Positions 29,659 to 40,340 of a stretch of 64,000 nucleotides of DNA are shown in pieces. The stretch lies in assembly GCA_963575745.1 (NCBI GenBank), contig CAUYUJ010003025.1:531057-595056 (forward strand), given 5' to 3'. A program made the position numbers and the translations under genes. The notes under the pieces are model-generated. The model searched no databases and had not been told where the DNA came from. It saw only the letters and a program-made list of their open reading frames with translations. The stretch comes from Prorocentrum cordatum (lineage: Eukaryota; Sar; Dinophyceae; Prorocentrales; Prorocentraceae). The first letter of the stretch is position 1, and each line of letters opens with the position of its first letter.

Positions 29659-29869
29659 GGCCGAGCGGCCGCAGGCGTGCCAGAGCGCGAGCGCGCGGGC
29701 CGTCAGGGCCCACGCGCTCGCGTTGAGCGTGGGGCCATCAGGGCCCACGCCCAGGCGGAGATGCGCGTCGCCACGCTGCCATGAAAATACCATCGCCCTG
29801 TCCTGGTCCCCCTCTCGTCCCCTCCTCTCCTCCTCTCCCTCCGTTGAGTGCACGCGTATCTCACTTAAC
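29659..29869 (+). repeat. Split direct repeat B2
   Basis: 211-base copy of B1 that ends the element. A 36-base spacer separates it from A2. Confidence 0.92.
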
Positions 29870-30804
29870 GATTTGTTGAAGCTAAGACTCAGCAGGAGTT
29901 CCTGCAGCGCGAGGCGCAGAGGGCCGAGAAGGCTCGACTTGAGAGAGAAGAAATGACCGCAACCATCGAGGATGTTCGGAAGACGCTCGAGGCTGAAAGA
30001 CTTTCCCTGGCGAGGGCTGCCAGAGAGCGAGAATAGGAGTTGGCGGTGCAAGCGCGCCATCAAACCGCGGTCGTTATGCGGCAAGCGGAGGGAGAAGCCA
30101 AGAGCCGTTGCGCCGAGATGATGGCTTCCGAACGACAGGCCGTTGCAACGGCGATTAATCAATCTGTCGATGCCAAGACCGTATCCACGGCTGTTGCGGC
30201 GGCTAGAGTAGAAGGGGGGAAAGTCGCAACAGCCAGGGCGGAACAAGAAAAGCAGGAGCTTCAAGAGCAACTCAAAACTGCCAGGCTGGAAGCATCTAAT
30301 ACACACATTGCAGCTGAGACAAGAGTCGATCTGATAAGGAAACAAAGAGAAGACTTCAGATTGCATGATAATGCTAGAGCATCCCCTCAGCAAGTGCAAC
30401 TAACCGACGTCACGCGCCAATCGGCTAAGCCGACTGGGGAAAGTGGAGGAACTTTGCCAGCGGCCCAACCGTCCGGCATAGCGTTCTCGCGAGAACAATT
30501 GGAGTTGATAACCGTGGGGAGCGCGATGCTGTCCATGCTGAAGGCGAGGGCTGCACCTAAGCCGCAACCCGCGAAAGGGGCTGGTGAGGTACAATGCTCG
30601 GTCTGTTCGAACCCGAAAGTCGGGGGCTGCGCCACTTGTGGAAAGCTGGGCTGCAACGACCACTTTGACACGAATACGAAAAGATGCTCGAAGTGCACTC
30701 AGGTAAAGAGTTTGCCAGCTGAACAGGAGAAGTGGGACGAGCAGTGGAGAAAACGCAGTGCCGACAGTGACTTTCGGGCCCCACAGCAAAAGCTCTTTGA
30801 ATAA
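29870..30804 (+). pseudogene. Coiled-coil and Cys-rich part of the outer element's Gag region
   Basis: Continuation of the frame cut at 14,265. It encodes a long Glu/Arg/Ala-rich coiled coil with one in-frame TAG at 30,034-30,036, then open to 30,804. Near the end (30,594-30,705) lies a zinc-binding-looking cluster, CxxC-x5-C-x2-C-x3-C with a later CxxC. The partner of the coil is unknown; self-association in a Gag particle is the simplest reading. Confidence 0.6.
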
Positions 30805-30876
30805 TGCAGTGCGCAGAGGGCGAAGGAGCAAACTGAGGAGCAGATTCTAGCACCGGCAGCTGCATCAGGAAGAGAC

Positions 30877-32227
30877 ATGATGAAGCTTCAAGCTGTCATC
30901 ACTAAGCCCTGCCCACACGGGGAAACAGAACAGGGCAACATAATAAAATCGAGCTCGTTAGAGTTACCTCTATTCTCGCAGGATACGCCCACAAGACCTG
31001 CCATGGAACCTCATTATACTGTCCCCGGTCCTGCAATCGAAGGTCCGGCCAAGCCTAGCACCTCCGAGCATGGCATGCCAAGCAGGATGAAGCTCGCAGG
31101 TGAAATTGAAGGAAAGAATTATGGTAACTTCCATCCGTTCTCTAAGGACGGACCTGTGAGACCGTCAACGGCCCAGCCGTTGGACAACGATAAGGATCAT
31201 GCGCCAGCGCGGGCGGGGCGGGGCAGGATAAGGATGGTGACGACAGAAGTATCGCGTCGAGTAATCACACTCCATCGGCACTGAATGATGTTTTTCGCGA
31301 CCCGCCAGACAAGCCACCGCCCGGGAGTCCGGGGGGATCTGGATCCCCAGGCGGTGGAGGCGGTGGCGGTGGCCTTCCTGGCCCAGGAGGACCACATGAT
31401 CCGGGAGGTCTAGATGAGAGTACCCCTCTGGATCAATGGAGGCAAGTTGAAACAACCAAAAGGTCGATCTGATGGACATTCCCGATGTTACAAACATGCG
31501 GGAGTGGCAAATGCACGCAGTTCGCGCCATTGCTGGATCTTCCCCAGAAATTCAGCTAGCACAGCATTGGATTATGGAAGCTATGAACCCAGCTGTGGGT
31601 GACCAGCAGCTAAGAAACGCTGGTCGTTTCCAACGTCTTGACCTCGTGATCGCCGCAACTCTGATGCAGAAATTCAGCAACATGCGAAGGAATCACAAGT
31701 TGCCGAATCATCGCATCCGCTTCCTTCAACAGATCAGTCGGATGGAGTTTGGCGCCCAGGCTGAAGAGAGACTTTTAACGGGGCGCGAAATGATTCGAGC
31801 CATTTGCCACCGGTGCTCTGTTCGATCGGAGTTGGGTCAGCGTCGCATCTCGCGTGATATATTTAAAATAGGTGTAGACCCTAATCGCCCTGATGCTGAC
31901 CTGTATCATTTCTACAACGAATGGACAGATGTTTACCAGCAGTTATATGGGGTTCGACCTCCATCTGATGAAATGCGAGCCTCGATTCACGCACACTTCA
32001 CTGAGCAGTGTAGGAAGCCCAAGAAGCTATCATTCGTTTGTCAGATTGATGACATGTCCAGAGATAGATTGGTAACAGGAGGGAAATCATACGAGCGGCT
32101 TATGAGTGAAATTGAATCGTTGATGTTGCGCGATAAGGAAGAATGGAACATCAATGTGCATGAGAGCACTCTGAATCAACGTGCTCGGCAGGCAAAAATT
32201 GGGTGGAGGTGGGAACAACAACAATGA
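30877..32227 (+). pseudogene. Gag core of the giant copia element
   Basis: A linker frame (30,877-31,284) leads through a Pro/Gly-rich stretch (about 31,285-31,400) to a 251-codon frame from ATG 31,472. That product is helical and rich in Trp, Arg and Leu, with the look of a copia-type Gag capsid region. It starts after a stop at about 31,469-31,471, and the coding sense moves to the +1 frame at about 32,200, where zinc fingers follow. Confidence 0.6.
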
Positions 32228-32999
32228 CAATCGCCGAAATGCCAGCGGTAAAGCCGCTCCGGCAGAGGTAACAGCTCGATTAGGTAAATCCACAGATGTC
32301 ATGAAGAGCGGATTGACTAAGGGCGAGACAACGTGCAAATATGTACGCAAGGGCCAGGCTTGCCCGTGCGCAGGCCAGGGTTGCCTTTTAAACCATAAGA
32401 AGCCCAAGGCTGCCGCGCCGGCTCAGTCGGCTGCGGGAACTAAGTCTAATGCTGCTCCAGCCCAAAACAAGAACCCCAGAGGGAGATCTGGCAAGCCCGA
32501 AGGCCGAGGCCGAAAGGGGCAGAGCCGTTCACAGACCCCTACGTGGGGGCGAGGGAAGGGAGCGCAGCAGAGAAATCGAAGTCAATCCAATCGATCGCGT
32601 GGAAAAAAGAGCAAGCTACCATGTTACGCTTGCTCGCGAGACCCCAAGAACTGTCGCGGACCAGAGGATGGCTGCTATAAAGAGCATAGAGGATTGACTG
32701 ATGCTGAGAAGCTTAAACGCGACAAGTACGAACAAGCGAAGCTTGATTCGGGGCCATCCCTGGGGCGCGAGCGATCTGTTAAACAAGCCAGTGCCGCGGC
32801 TGCTAATGTCTCGTCGTCAGCGGGCAAGGGCGGCTCGAGAGCCTCCAGCAACAACTCCGACAGACATAGGAAAGACGGGGACTTTAATAAAGGCAAAGGC
32901 AAAGGCAAGGACATGATATGTCGTTCTTTCAGGGACACAATCAATTGTTCGCGTGGCAAGGATTGTTGGTTTGCCCAGACCACGCCTGGTCATCCGTGA
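32228..32999 (+). CDS. Gag C-terminal region with CCCH-type zinc fingers
   Basis: The frame is open from 32,181 and overlaps the capsid frame. Three Cys/His clusters are visible: C-x9-C-x1-C-x3-C with H near 32,334-32,396, C-x2-C-x6-C-x6-C-x3-H near 32,622-32,690, and C-x8-C-x5-C-x9-H near 32,917-32,997. Between them lie Arg/Ser/Gly/Lys-rich basic stretches suited to nucleic-acid binding. This is the nucleocapsid part of Gag. The change of frame may be a mutation or a programmed +1 shift. Confidence 0.6.
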
Positions 33000-33056
33000 C
33001 ATTGGCTCCGCACTGGCGGTTCAGCCGCCAGTGCAGGAGGACTGACTGATATAATT

Positions 33057-34207
33057 TTGATAAGGGTACTCTTTCTTGTCTTCCTTGCTCGACGGATGCG
33101 GCGAAGTCCGCGTCGGTTATGCCGAAAGCGGGGGGGCCGGGAGGGATCCACTAACCAAGTCAGCATGGGTGCCATCGCGTGCCCCGCCCCGTTGATTCGG
33201 GGCTTCCCTGGGCAAAAACAGGCCAGCCCTAAGTTTTTGAAGGCCTCTAGAGATACCAACGGAGGAGTCTACGGGAGTCCCTCCGGTGGAGAGTCTCACC
33301 ACGAATGCAGGGAGCAGGTCGAGAGTCTTGCCCGCGTCCTTGCGAATTTCCTGCATCCTCTCTCTCGGGGCGCTATAAAGAAGTACTGGAGCGTCCCCAC
33401 TAGTAAGAGTTGCATCCGATCTCAGATGAAGGGTCGGAGCGCGCTCCGCGTCCGATTTCACCCCTCTACTGAGGGGCCCGCCGTCACTTGGAGGAAGGCG
33501 CGTCGCCACGACTTGAAAGAGTTGCCCTCGAGTGCCAAACGCAGGTGGAAGTTCCCGGGAGAGATGCGCCGACAGATGTCTACTCAGTCGAGGGCGTCTG
33601 CTGCGGAGGCCTTGATCAGGGCGTCAGACCTGCAAGATGAAGTTTGGCACCTCTGGTTGAGGACCGAGGAGCAGGCCGAAGACCTTGCCTATTGTTGCCC
33701 AACGGTCAAAGAGTGGACCTGATCGTTGAGGGCAAGATGCCATACTTGACCCTTTCAGGCAAAGAGGCACTGGGTCAGTGGATGTGCGCGGTCGCCGCTG
33801 GGGAGGGCGAGCCTCCCGAGCGGTGGTGTTGCGTGACGCCAGGCGCCAAGGCATTCCTGGACAATGTGGAATCTGCGGGAGGCCCTCCGCCCCATGCTGT
33901 CCAGACTCGCGTAACCATAGACATGCATGCACATGAGTTGATTGGTGCCCACAGCTACGTTGACGGACGGCCGACTGAGACCGCGCCCGTTGTTCCGTCC
34001 TCAGTAGACTCTGCGGATACTATCATTTATTTCTATGATTCGCCTCGAAAGGCTATCGAAAGCGGTTGGAGTCGGACGCCGACCGGTATTGCTGCCTCTA
34101 AGAGTCTCCTAACTTTGCCCTGTCGCGGTCAAGCCGTTGGGCAGAACGACGAGCAGCCCGGCAAGGCCGAGGCCTGCGCAGCCGCATATAAGAGGCCTCA
34201 TTGGTAA
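33057..34207 (+). pseudogene. Protease region of the giant copia element (decayed)
   Basis: Two overlapping frames (33,057-33,722 and 33,644-34,207) together encode a basic region, then LLLPNGQRVDL followed by a strand-like segment, the kind of sequence found at the C-terminal half of copia-type aspartic proteases. I could not place an intact DSG/DTG catalytic triplet. Placement between Gag and integrase supports the call. Confidence 0.45.
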
Positions 34208-34234
34208 GGGGTCTCAGGGTACCTTTCCCATGAC

Positions 34235-35712
34235 ATGGATCGAGGTTTGGATTCCAGTGCGTGCGACGCGGCCCCCGGGCCCGAGGAGGGTGAAGTTGGA
34301 GACGCTGGCGGCGTTGACTTAGTCAACGTCGACGCACAGCCAGAGATGGACCCAGACGATGCGGAGGTTGAGGTGTCGGAATCCCTTGCCGAGCGGCTCA
34401 AAAAGGCCGCAGCCTCCCTGCTGCACCTTCTAACTCATACTCCCAAGAACCCATGTTGCCCAGTGTGCAATTGGGCCAAAGCTATCAGAAAGCAGCAGCG
34501 CAAAGCGCAAACTAAAGGGCTGAAGGTTCCCCGCCCATGCGCTAACCCCACTTCGTTTGAACACCTGACGACGATGGACCATTGGTTTGCGATGGATGAA
34601 CTCTCGCGAGGGCTCCACGATGAGACCGCGTGCGTGACTTTTCGCGACCGGGCAACGGATTTCCTTGCCGCTCAGCGTGTACACGACAAGCCTGCGGTTC
34701 ACGTTTGCAATTTCCTGGTAAACCTTAAGGCCCCGGAGGAGAGGTTATAATACGGCCATGCAGATGGTGCACGAGAGCTCGCAAGGGCATGTTACGAGCT
34801 CAAGATTGCACATGATCCTACCATCCGAGGAAACAAGAAACAAAACGCCGTCGCTGAACGTGCAAATGGCGTGGTACAGATGGGGACTAGAGCCTTGCTC
34901 ATGCAGGCCGGTCTTCCACCACCATATTGGACTTACGCCGTCCGATACTTCTGCCTTTGCTACAATACAAGGACCCCTGAGGAGGGACAGTCCCTTTGCT
35001 ACAATACAAGGACCCCTCAGGATGTAGATTTGAGGCTCCGCTCCTGCCCTTCGGGTCTCTAGCGCGCTATGTGCTTCCGCCTGAGTCCAGATTTCGTACC
35101 GCCAAGACTGGCGCAACGATGAATTCGGGAATATACCTGGGGTATGTGCACAAAGCGGGGGAATTGGTTGGACCAGATAGTTATGTTGTGCCGTTGAGAC
35201 AGCTGGATGGATTTAACATGGAATCAGGGCGCACTCCAGAGGGTAAGCGACCCACCATTGAGAAGTCTGACCAGGTATACAGCAACATCTTACATGGCAC
35301 TGCTGAAGATCAATCTCCCAAGTTTCCATTGAGAAAAGCGCACGAGAAGGCAGTGACCGAAGTGCGTTCCGTTGCGACCCCTCCAGCGGGAGAAGCTGCG
35401 GCCGTCCCAGACGGACCACAGCCGGCAACAGGGATACGACCGGACAACTTGTTTAATGCAAATGATCCTGCTGTTGTCATGCCGCCGCCTTCCCAAGGAG
35501 GCGAGGGCGCCCCGCACTTCGACTCGGGGGCCGAATTAGAAGATGAAGGCCCTGGTGGGTTGTGCGTGGACGATGAGCCTATGGTAGTTGACGGCAGGGA
35601 TCTACAGCGAGATTCCCATCCAGCAGATAAGAACCAGAAATTGGGACTCGCACAGCTCGAGTACCGTTTGGATAGACAATCAAACTTCTCAGCGGCGAAG
35701 CCGCGCGAGTAG
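34235..35712 (+). pseudogene. Integrase of the giant copia element (frameshifted)
   Basis: An H-x3-H-like helix followed by PCCPVCNWAK at about 34,420-34,480 is the zinc-binding pre-integrase domain. The RNase-H-fold core follows, with Asp in TTMDHW near 34,575. After a stop at 34,748 the sense continues in another frame: AHDP near 34,812, then NAVAERANG near 34,850, where the catalytic Glu of the DDE set is expected. A motif typical of copia integrase C-termini follows (QAGLPPPYWTYAV). A 39-base in-frame tandem duplication lies at 34,955-35,032. The frame 34,996-35,712 carries the integrase-to-RT linker. Confidence 0.75.
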
Positions 35713-35754
35713 GTCCCCCGGAAAGGGCAACTTCTAGCTCGAGCAACTCAAAAC

Positions 35755-36402
35755 TTGGATACGATGGAATACTTCGAAGATAGGCGCATTGTTGCCGGTG
35801 TGACAAAAGAAGAGCTAACCCAGAAGCTTCCATTGACAGGTCGAAGAAAGACATGTCACATTCGAGTTGTTCTTTATTATGATCCAGACTACGTGCCTAT
35901 AACTCGTGTATGGGTCACTGACCCAGATCCGAAATACGGTGCCCAATGGCTGAAAAAGCTACCCGAATCCAGCAATCATGGGATGCATCCTGGACGATGG
36001 TTCAACATGGACCAAGCCCAACGCCGACAGGCCGTATAACAATACAAGGCAGACAAGAGATGATTGTTCTGTATAGAAGATCCTGGTCCTTGTCTTGGCC
36101 TCCTGCGCGATGTTGGCCTGGATGTGGATGATCCACCGACTCCGCCCGAACCCGCAGTGGCTCAGCCACTTGCGGCGTATCCCGAGGCCAGGCTAGCAGC
36201 GCCGCAGGTGGCTGAGCGGCTTCGTCGTTTGAGGGCGGCCAGCCTGTGCTACACCCCTGGCAGTGGACGCGGAGCGGCATCGCGGCCTGCACAGGGCGAT
36301 CAAGCCGCAGCTGTGGCTACTGAATCCTCTGAGGAAGGTGATTCCGACGAATAATTTTTCGGGCGACGAGGACGTTTGGTGGAAACAGACATGGCATGGT
36401 GG
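35755..36402 (+). pseudogene. Linker between integrase and reverse transcriptase
   Basis: Short frames (35,755-36,039; 36,064-36,354) of acidic, Pro/Ala-rich sequence with no domain. A perfect 5-base-stem hairpin with TCA loop lies at 36,429-36,441, just downstream. Confidence 0.4.
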
Positions 36403-37560
36403 CACCATAGCACGTGACGGGGTTCCCTCCGGCTCAGCCGGCAGGGATCCGTTGTCCGATGATGAGTCTGAGGAGACACAAGAGGCAAGCCTGACCTTGA
36501 GTCCGGCGGCCGCCGCGTCGCGGCGAAGCGTGCCTCGAATGCCGTTGCAGAGCAGCTCAGCTTCAGCAATCAGACATCGTGAAAAAGAGAGATTTGATTT
36601 GCAATATTTTTACAACCCATTTACTGATCTTATCTCAGTGGTCGACGAACCCTTCCAACTTCCTGATGACTGGCAACATGCCAAGATTGACGCCGCTGTC
36701 GCGCGATCTGTCTCAAAAGACGAGGCCGAGGCGAACAAAGACACCCAAGCTGCCTTGAGAAAAGAATGGGATAGACTGCGTGACATTGGCACATGGAAAT
36801 AGGATGGCGTCAGATAGTACTCTGACGTTATCGCCGAACTCAACGGACAGACGGCGCACTTCGGCCGGCTATGTGCGGCCCTTGTTGAAAAGAACTCAGA
36901 GTTACTATTGGGACACAAAGATCGCAAGCACAAAGGTCGGGTAGTTTTCGATGGTTCGAGCGTGAGAGATCAGAATAAGGATGTAGCGTTGTTCCAAGAA
37001 CTTTCCAGTAGTCCTGCTACTATGCAGGCGAGTAAAGCAGCCGACACCTACGGGCTATTCGAAGGCCATAGTATTGAACAAGCTGACGCCCGCCAAGCCT
37101 ACACCCAGTCAAAGTTCGGCGGCACCCCGACTTGGGTATTTCTACCCCGCGATGAGTGGCCTAAGGAATGGTCTCACATGCGTAATCCCGTATGCCCGTT
37201 ATATCTCTCGTTATGCGGACATCCGGATTCAGGGGGATATTGGGAACAGCGTCGCGAGGGGCATGTTACAGCGAAAGGCTTTGTGAAGTGTAGTCCGTGG
37301 CGCAGCTGTTATTTCCACAGGGAAATGAAGCTTTTCCTGATTCCTGATTATCTATGTTGATGATTTCAAGCTGTCGGGTCCTACAGACAAGCTTGCAGAG
37401 GGATGGCAACGACTACAAGAACCTTCTGAAAACTGCCCCAAGGGAATTGAAATCGACCCTCCGACTGCGGCTGGAAGATATCTGGAATGTGAGCATAGAC
37501 TCTCTACACAGTGGGTTGAATGGCAGGGTGAATTACCCACGGTTTTGGATCCGCCCCCTC
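36403..37560 (+). pseudogene. Ty1/copia reverse transcriptase (decayed)
   Basis: The fingers start in the frame ending 36,802. The palm continues at 36,908-37,360: HKGRVVFDGSSVRD, then ADARQAYTQ (motif A with the first Asp), WVFLPRDEWP, and LYLSLCGHPDSGGYW (motif B region). The catalytic YVDD is at 37,353-37,364, but in the next frame. These are the recognised RVT_2 motifs of Ty1/copia. At least two frameshifts and a stop break it. Confidence 0.88.
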
Positions 37561-38135
37561 CTAAAGTTAAGAAGAACGCTTCCGTCACAGACGAGAATAG
37601 CGAGGAGGAAACGGGGGGCGACTCGGCGGCTCAGCCGCCCGAACCGTACCAACCGAGAGAGCCGGAACAAGCCGGAGTCATCGAGTATGACATGACAGAA
37701 TTCTTTGATTCCTGTGTTACGCTATATGCTCAACTAACGGACATTGATCCAGCTACTTATCCCGCTGCAGGTGCACCATTCGGCCCAGAACTAATTGACC
37801 TCGAGGATGGCCTGGGTGGCCCCAGAGGCGAAGTTTACTCTCCGGCAGAGGAGGCCATAGCATCAGCGTTACAAATCAAAGTTGACTCGGGGCCTCCTGA
37901 TCAGAAAGTAGAAGTTCTTGGCCTTGACGCTGCAGCGGCAAGCCCCAATGACCCAGAGCCACCGACACAGTCGGGAGTGCTTCAGCCCATTGCGGCGGAA
38001 GTCTTAATTCAGATACTTTATGGTGCAAGAACGGCTAGATATAACTTGCTCCGCGCCGTGTGTCAGGCAGCCAGTTGCATTGCCAAATGGACAGAGCAAC
38101 AAGACATGGATTTTTCCGCCTCATCTGTTATATAA
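37545..38135 (+). CDS. RT connection region to RNase H
   Basis: 196 codons, acidic and Pro-rich, joining RT to RNase H. It contains the perfect 6-base-stem hairpin GGCGGC-TCA-GCCGCC at 37,625-37,639, read as Ser-Ala-Ala-Gln. The final part (about 37,980 on) resembles the copia RT-to-RNase H hinge. Confidence 0.5.
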   Translation: MDPPPPKVKKNASVTDENSEEETGGDSAAQPPEPYQPREPEQAGVIEYDMTEFFDSCVTLYAQLTDIDPATYPAAGAPFGPELIDLEDGLGGPRGEVYSPAEEAIASALQIKVDSGPPDQKVEVLGLDAAAASPNDPEPPTQSGVLQPIAAEVLIQILYGARTARYNLLRAVCQAASCIAKWTEQQDMDFSASSVI

Positions 38136-39205
38136 AATGTACCTCTCACTACCGCATGTCTTCGTGGGTAGGTGACAAACTGGATGATGTCTTGTTGAAG
38201 CAATACTCTGACGCAGATTTAGCCAGCGACATTCGAACGCATCGGAGCACGAGTGCCAGCTTTCAAGCCACATGGGGCCCATGCACTAGAGCTGGGCAGT
38301 CCATGAGATCGCAGCGACAGACTTGCGTTTCCCACAGCACACTCGAGGCAGAGATTGTGGCTGCTGACCTTGCTTTGCGAAAAGAGCTGCTTGCAGCGCT
38401 ACCGCCTTGGGAAACGCTGCTTGATAGACAGGTACGATGCTTGTTTCTAGAAGATATCCAGGCAGCGTGTAAAGCCATCAGAGCGGGCGGGTCAATGAAG
38501 CTTATGCACCTACCGAGAACACATCGGATTGACGCAGCAGCTGTGTCCGAACAATTTTCTCGAGGGATTGTTGAGCTCCAGTACGAAAGGACCAAAAATG
38601 AAGCTGCAGACATTGGGGCGAAGGGGTTCACGGACCCTTTGGCCTGGGTTAAAGTTTTATGCCTTGTCAACATTGCAGCGCCCAAATTCTGGGCCGCCAG
38701 GCGGTACCAGGACTATTGGGAATCGACGTTTTCAGACGGACTTCCCCTGAAACCCGGGGGGGTTCGGAAGCCGCGCTTAGGTCCTAGTTCGGCCTTGCGA
38801 AGAGGAGCTATTGTACCTAGCCAAAAAATGAACAAAAAGAAGAAGCGCCCCAATAAGGGCAAGCCCGTCGCGCATACACCAAAACCAATAAATGCCCCAG
38901 CGGCGCCTGAGGCCGCCCCCGGCAAAGCCGTGGTCGCACGCGCCCCCAGCATAGCTGCGGTTGCGAATGCGCCCGGCCAAGCCGTGGAACCAGGTGCAAT
39001 TATTCCTATAATGGCCGAAGGAGGTTGCAGCAGTAGCTCAGAGAAAACCAGAGCGATGGAGGAAATAATTAAGAAAAGCTCAAATCGTGAGATGAAAGCA
39101 ATGTCTGACATGACTGACAGCGAAACTGAGTCAGATATATCGATCTTGCCAAAAGAACTATGTGAAGGATATCGGAGTAACGAGCCAGCCAGGGATACAG
39201 AATAA
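38060..39205 (+). CDS. Ty1/copia RNase H and C-terminal extension
   Basis: Motifs: YSDADLASD near 38,205 (first catalytic Asp), STLEAEIVAADLALRKE near 38,337 (Glu), LFLEDIQAACKAI near 38,445 (third acidic residue, with Ile in place of the usual Asn), and ADIGAKG near 38,610. This is the standard copia RNase H. A Lys/Pro/Ala-rich extension follows after about 38,800. The first part, before about 38,150, overlaps the previous frame. Confidence 0.8.
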   Translation: MSGSQLHCQMDRATRHGFFRLICYIKCTSHYRMSSWVGDKLDDVLLKQYSDADLASDIRTHRSTSASFQATWGPCTRAGQSMRSQRQTCVSHSTLEAEIVAADLALRKELLAALPPWETLLDRQVRCLFLEDIQAACKAIRAGGSMKLMHLPRTHRIDAAAVSEQFSRGIVELQYERTKNEAADIGAKGFTDPLAWVKVLCLVNIAAPKFWAARRYQDYWESTFSDGLPLKPGGVRKPRLGPSSALRRGAIVPSQKMNKKKKRPNKGKPVAHTPKPINAPAAPEAAPGKAVVARAPSIAAVANAPGQAVEPGAIIPIMAEGGCSSSSEKTRAMEEIIKKSSNREMKAMSDMTDSETESDISILPKELCEGYRSNEPARDTE

Positions 39206-39302
39206 ATACCCGGTCGCAACCTTATCCTTCCTCATCTTCCTCTTGCTGCTGTTGCCAGCTTCCTGGACAGAAAGGATGCGTGGACGCAACAAGGGCAGAG
39301 TT

Positions 39303-39414
39303 TGAAGCGCTGGCATTTCGTTCCGAGACTTGTTGCGTTTATGCCAGTAATCAGTGATTGAAGCGCTGGCATTTCGTTCCGAGACATGTTGCGTTTATGC
39401 CAGTAACCAGTGAT
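39303..39414 (+). repeat. 56-base tandem duplication
   Basis: 39,303-39,358 is repeated at 39,359-39,414 with two differences. It lies in the short gap between the RNase H ORF and the methyltransferase-like frame. Confidence 0.85.
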
Positions 39415-40340
39415 TGTCCCATCGACCTGGAAAGGCTAGATGATAGGCGTCGTACTTATGCCATTAATACCCAACAGGGTTTGACGGTTGACCGCGCAGA
39501 TAACTGGCGCGACGAAGATAACAAGTATCATCACCCATTTGAACATAACTCGAATGGCGATTCCAGCGATGACGACTACTGCCCTAGCAGATGGACTGGA
39601 TACACAGAGTTCTGGATCCGAGAAAATTGCGCCCCGGCCACGCAGTGGACCGGGGAAAGACTCTTGCTAGAATATTGTTGTGGCCCTCAGACCAGGATAG
39701 GAAACCCGAAGAATTTCGTTGACAACTCGTGTAAAGTGATTCGATACACCGAGACGGAAGATATGAGGACTGAAGAGGGACTTAGGTTGGCTTTGACTGA
39801 TATTATATTAAAATGTTCAAAAGGAGAACACATTACGTCGTGGGGCTCTATGCCCTGCGCGGGAGGCTCCCCCTGGCAATATGTGAACGAAGCACATTAT
39901 TTCCGTGCCGGAAACCAGAGAGCGATGCGTAGGCTTCGTGGTATCAGGACTGACTTCAGATACCTGTTTTGGAATTTCCGTGAGATTGCCCGCGCTGTGC
40001 ACAAAGAGGGGGGGCATCGTTTGCATTGAGTGGCCTACTCAATGTAACTACTGGAGGGATCCTCAGGTGAGAGAATTTTGGAGAGAGTTAGAGTTTGTCA
40101 AGACGGCGCTGCATGGATGTGCGTACGGACTGAAGGATAGCAAGGGTAATTTCATGAAGAAGCCTTGGACGATAGCTTCTACCTCCTCCGATGATGCGGA
40201 GGGACTTGAGCGCAAATGCGACGGCACGCACGAGCATGTTGAGGCTAGAGGACGTGAGTGTAAGATCGCAGAAGATTGCACGTATGCTTTTGCCAGACAG
40301 GTCCAAATTGTCGTTGCTCGAGCTGCAGAGAGATTTTTGT
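39358..40340 (+). pseudogene. Methyltransferase-like ORF after RNase H in the giant copia element
   Basis: LLLEYCCGPQTRIG (about nt 39,660) resembles SAM-binding motif I, and SMPCAGGSPW (about 39,850) carries a Pro-Cys. CIEWPTQCNYW follows at about 40,020, where an EN(V/P)-type motif would be, then a Cys/Gly/Lys-rich segment with KKPWTIAST. The frame breaks at 40,029 inside a run of seven G (about 40,009-40,015). With six G the coding sense is continuous into the frame that includes 40,030-40,330. This may be a frameshift mutation or slippage. Family assignment rests on motif order only. Confidence 0.5.

Larger units (their letters stand above)
14266..29869 (+). mobile_element. Tyrosine-recombinase retrotransposon with split direct repeats (PAT/Ngaro-like)
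   Basis: Layout is A1 (14,266-14,370), ORFs, B1 (29,307-29,517), A2 (29,518-29,622), a 36-base spacer, B2 (29,659-29,869). Split direct repeats of this form are the known signature of PAT, Ngaro and Kangaroo elements, which use a tyrosine recombinase in place of a DDE integrase and leave no target duplication. Consistent with this, no duplication is seen and excision restores the outer frame. All three long ORFs are free of stops, A1 and A2 differ at one base, and B1 and B2 look identical by eye, so the insertion is recent and may be autonomous. GC content is visibly higher than in the surrounding copia element. Confidence 0.92.
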
